Positions 61,777 through 64,000 of a stretch of DNA of 64,000 nt are shown piece after piece. The translations under genes were made by a program, and so were the position numbers. The notes under the pieces were generated by a model, which was not told the origin of the DNA, ran no database searches, and saw nothing but the letters and a program-made list of their open reading frames with translations. The DNA comes from JAOUGY01 sp963792365 (GTDB lineage Bacteria; Actinomycetota; Acidimicrobiia; Spongiisociales; ZC4RG35): contig CAWBVW010000001.1 of assembly GCA_963792365.1 (NCBI GenBank), positions 310,001-374,000 of the forward strand. Reading direction: 5' to 3'. The first letter of the stretch is position 1. Each line of letters starts with the position of its first letter.

Positions 61777-62022
61777 ATGATCAGATTGCACCGCATCCGT
61801 GGCGAGGAGTTCTTCCTCAATGCCGACCTGGTCGAGAGCGTGGAGAACACGCCCGACACGGTCCTCACGCTCTTCGACGGGCGCAAGATCGTGGTTCACG
61901 AGAGCGCCGAAGAGGTGGCTGAGCTCATCACCACGTACCGAGCATCGGTGTTGCGTCTCGCCGACGCCGTTCGAGGTGGCGAGAGGAACCTGGTTGCGTT
62001 CCCCGGCGGACGCGAAGACTGA
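61777..62022 (+). CDS. flbD: Flagellar FlbD family protein
   Basis: An 81-residue protein of the small FlbD family common in Gram-positive and spirochaete flagellar loci (not the Caulobacter regulator of the same name). It reads MIRLHRIRGEEFFLNADLVE and then SVENTPDTVLTLFDGRKIVVHESAEEVAELITTYRAS; the pattern I-x-L-x-R-x-x-G-x-x-F-x-L-N-x-D-x-I-E is diagnostic. A C-terminal basic tail is extra. Function is unclear; possibly related to motor or gate function. Confidence 0.9.
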   Translation: MIRLHRIRGEEFFLNADLVESVENTPDTVLTLFDGRKIVVHESAEEVAELITTYRASVLRLADAVRGGERNLVAFPGGRED

Positions 62023-62079
62023 CCCTCGGAGATCCGACTCTCCCACCGTCGGACGAGGAGGCCGGTCGTGGGCCGGGTG

Positions 62080-63591
62080 TCAGTGCTCTTCAGGCCGCAT
62101 GGTCGGAAACAGGATCACGTCGCGAATGTGCGACTGGTCGGTGAGGAGCATCACCACCCGGTCGATTCCGATCCCCAGGCCACCTGAGGGCGGCATCCCG
62201 TACTCGAGAGCCCGCAGAAAGGCCTCATCCACCACGTGCGCCTCTTCGTCGCCGGCGTCCTTGGCTGCCGCTTGAGCAATGAATCGCTCCCGCTGGTCGA
62301 TGGGATCGTTGAGCTCGGAATAGGCGTTGCCGTACTCCGATCCTGCGATGAACAACTCGAAACGCTCGGTCAGCAATGGGTCGTTCCGATGCCGTCGCGC
62401 CAGTGGCGAGACCTCGACCGGATGGTCCAGCACGAAAACCGGATCCCAGATCTTGTGCTCCACCAGGTGATCGAACATGGCCTCGACGATCTTGCCAGCA
62501 CCCCAGGCCGGGTCGACCTCGACACCGTGACGTTCGGCCAGATCGGCCAGCCCGTCACCGGGCGGCCAGACCGGCTCCCCGATCACCTCGGACACCAGGT
62601 CGACGAGACGAGCCCGCCGGAACGGCGGCGTGAGGTCGATCGTCCGGCCCTGATACTCGAAAGCGGTGGAACCGTGGATGGTGGTGGCGATCGCAGCAAA
62701 GATCTCCTCGACCATCGTCATGATGTCGTGGTAATCGGCGTAGGCCTCGTACGACTCGAGCATCGTGAACTCCGGATTGTGCGTGCCGTCGACACCTTCG
62801 TTGCGAAAGATCCTGCCGATCTCGAACACCTTCTCGAGGCCGCCGACGATCAGCATCTTGAGCGGGAGTTCGGTGGCGATTCGGAGGTACATGTCGAGAT
62901 CGAGTGCGTTGTGATGGGTTTCGAAGGGCTTGGCGAGCGCTCCCCCCGCCTCGGCGAGCAACACCGGGGTTTCGACTTCCATGTACCCCCTCGACTCGAA
63001 CTGCCGCCTCATCTCCGAGACGATCAGGGACCGGGCGACAGCAACATCCCGCGACTGCGGGTTGACGATGAGATCCAGATATCGACGCCGCGACCGCGCC
63101 TCGATGTCCGCCAGGCCGTGCCACTTCTCGGGTAGCGGGCGCAGCCCTTTGGCAAGCAGGAGGAAGTCCGTCACGCGCACGCTGAGCTCGCCCTTGCGAG
63201 TGGTCACAACCTCCCCGGTCGCACCGATTGTGTCGCCGACGTCGAGGGCATCGAACTCATCGAGGCGGTCGAACAGCGTGTCTCGCTGGGCCATCAGCTG
63301 GATGCGACCCGACCCGTCCTGGATCGTGGCGAACACGAGCTTTCCGAAGCTCCGGTGGAGCATGATCCGCCCGGCGACCGTGACCTCCACGCCGGTAGAG
63401 GCACCCGCATCCAGGCCCGCGAATTGATCGCGCACATCGGCAGCCAGGTGGGTTCGCTGGAACCCGACGGGATATGGGTCGACACCCGATGCCTCGAGCT
63501 CCTTCACCTTCTCGAGCCGCCGGGCGGTGAGGATGTGCTCTTCGAGGCCTGAGCCTTCGTGGTCGGATTCTGACGCTTCGATGTCTGTCAT
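62080..63591 (-). CDS. lysS: Lysyl-tRNA synthetase (class II)
   Basis: A 503-residue enzyme charging tRNA-Lys. N-terminal OB-fold anticodon-binding domain (about 60-160; VAGRIMLHRSFGKLVFATIQDGSGRIQ), catalytic class II core with motif 2 (FEIGRIFRNEGVDGTHNPEFTMLESYEAY) and motif 3 (GMPPSGGLGIGIDRVVMLLTDQ). Length is normal. Not flagellar; it marks the return to housekeeping sequence. coaX is 37 nt upstream on the same strand. Confidence 0.96.
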   Translation of the reverse strand: MTDIEASESDHEGSGLEEHILTARRLEKVKELEASGVDPYPVGFQRTHLAADVRDQFAGLDAGASTGVEVTVAGRIMLHRSFGKLVFATIQDGSGRIQLMAQRDTLFDRLDEFDALDVGDTIGATGEVVTTRKGELSVRVTDFLLLAKGLRPLPEKWHGLADIEARSRRRYLDLIVNPQSRDVAVARSLIVSEMRRQFESRGYMEVETPVLLAEAGGALAKPFETHHNALDLDMYLRIATELPLKMLIVGGLEKVFEIGRIFRNEGVDGTHNPEFTMLESYEAYADYHDIMTMVEEIFAAIATTIHGSTAFEYQGRTIDLTPPFRRARLVDLVSEVIGEPVWPPGDGLADLAERHGVEVDPAWGAGKIVEAMFDHLVEHKIWDPVFVLDHPVEVSPLARRHRNDPLLTERFELFIAGSEYGNAYSELNDPIDQRERFIAQAAAKDAGDEEAHVVDEAFLRALEYGMPPSGGLGIGIDRVVMLLTDQSHIRDVILFPTMRPEEH

Positions 63592-63627
63592 GCGTGGCTG
63601 GCACTTTGGACGGTCGGCCGCCCCGGT

Positions 63628-64000
63628 TCAAGTCGAATTGCGTTCGTAGATGAGTCGCAGACCTCTCAGTGTCAGATCCTCGTCGACCTCGGTCACCGTC
63701 TCGACGAGCGGAGCGATGACATTCGCGAGCCCACCGGTCGCAACGATCGGTGTATCCGGCGGCAGCGTGTGTTCGGTGCAGAAGCGCCTCACGAGCCCGT
63801 CGACCAGGCCGGCGAATCCGTACGTGAGACCAGCCTGCATCGCCTCGACCGTGCTCCGGCCGACCGCGTGACGCGGGACCGCGAGCTCTACGCGTCTGAG
63901 CGCCGAGGTTGCCTCGACCAACGCCTCGGCGGCGACCCGAACCCCGGGAGCGATTGCGCCACCGTGGTACGCGCCGGCGGACCCGACGAGGTCCACCGTG
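63628..64000 (-). CDS. coaX: Type III pantothenate kinase CoaX, 5' end outside window
   Basis: The C-terminal ~124 residues of the CoaA-independent pantothenate kinase. TVDLVGSAGAYHGGAIAPG and RSTVEAMQAGLTYGFAGLVDGLV match the family, with the C-terminal IVATGGLANVIAPL loop (ATGG). The frame stays open to the window edge, so the gene is truncated by the window and not by mutation. First step of coenzyme A synthesis; lysS lies downstream. Confidence 0.92.
   Translation of the reverse strand, partial: TVDLVGSAGAYHGGAIAPGVRVAAEALVEATSALRRVELAVPRHAVGRSTVEAMQAGLTYGFAGLVDGLVRRFCTEHTLPPDTPIVATGGLANVIAPLVETVTEVDEDLTLRGLRLIYERNST

Overview
The window is high-GC DNA from what looks like a motile actinobacterium. 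Several markers fit: a full-length ClpC, mycobacterial-style gene packing with ATGA/GTGA overlaps, leaderless starts, and a flagellar system with FliW/CsrA and a WhiG/FliA-like sigma factor. The class Acidimicrobiia (for example Ilumatobacter-like lineages) is my best guess, but that is inference and no rRNA or marker search was possible.

Layout. 1-4.5 kb: nucleoside uptake and salvage (BMP-type lipoprotein, YhhQ-type transporter, nucleoside hydrolase, secreted 5'-nucleotidase). 4.6-10.9 kb: secreted subtilisin with a Trp-Ser-Gly repeat tail, PaaI thioesterase, clpC, polyprenyl diphosphate synthase. 11.1-18.5 kb: Hpt/response-regulator proteins, fliM, a FliY-like fliN, cheW, an HD-GYP protein with a degenerate GGDEF domain, and a degenerate histidine-kinase-like membrane protein. 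18.7-26.9 kb: four flagellin genes surrounding a Stf0-type sulfotransferase and a GT2 glycosyltransferase/TPR protein. 26.9-44.5 kb: the main flagellar run (fliD, fliS, flgBC, fliEFGHIJ, lytic transglycosylase, fliK, flgD, flgE, motAB, fliL, fliN, fliOPQR), with fliR frameshifted. 44.5-49.7 kb: a non-flagellar insertion between fliR and flhB (helicase-associated-domain remnant, a deoxyribosyltransferase/TIR-like protein, two unknowns, dinB, an MBL-fold hydrolase). 49.8-62 kb: flhB, flhA, an FlhF-like protein without GTPase, two HDOD proteins, the flagellar sigma factor, two FlgN-like proteins, flgK, flgL, fliW, csrA, a degenerate GGDEF protein and flbD. 62-64 kb: lysS and the 3' part of coaX.

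The most striking signal is regulatory. About eighteen sites of the form TTAN/TAAA/TTTT - 15 nt - GCCGAC(A/G/C)(G/A) stand directly before flagellar genes on both strands. They match a sigma-28/WhiG-type promoter, and the cognate sigma factor is encoded at 56.0-56.9 kb. The same element precedes the sulfotransferase, the glycosyltransferase, the HD-GYP protein, the HDOD proteins and the kinase-like protein, which ties these genes to flagellar biogenesis. In seven cases the -10 box ends only 7-10 nt before the start codon, implying leaderless mRNAs. All four flagellin leaders instead have a long untranslated region with a conserved hairpin displaying GGA in its loop and a second ACAAGGAGGT site over the Shine-Dalgarno sequence. 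This is the architecture of a CsrA-repressed flagellin leader, and csrA-fliW are present in the window.

Read together, the window suggests a flagellar regulon that includes flagellin post-translational decoration (possibly sulfated glycan) and FliW-CsrA homeostasis. No CheA, CheY-phosphatase or receptor gene is seen apart from cheW and a CheY-like protein, and no flgG, flhG or flgM was found here. Intergenic regions carry several families of short degenerate palindromic repeats.
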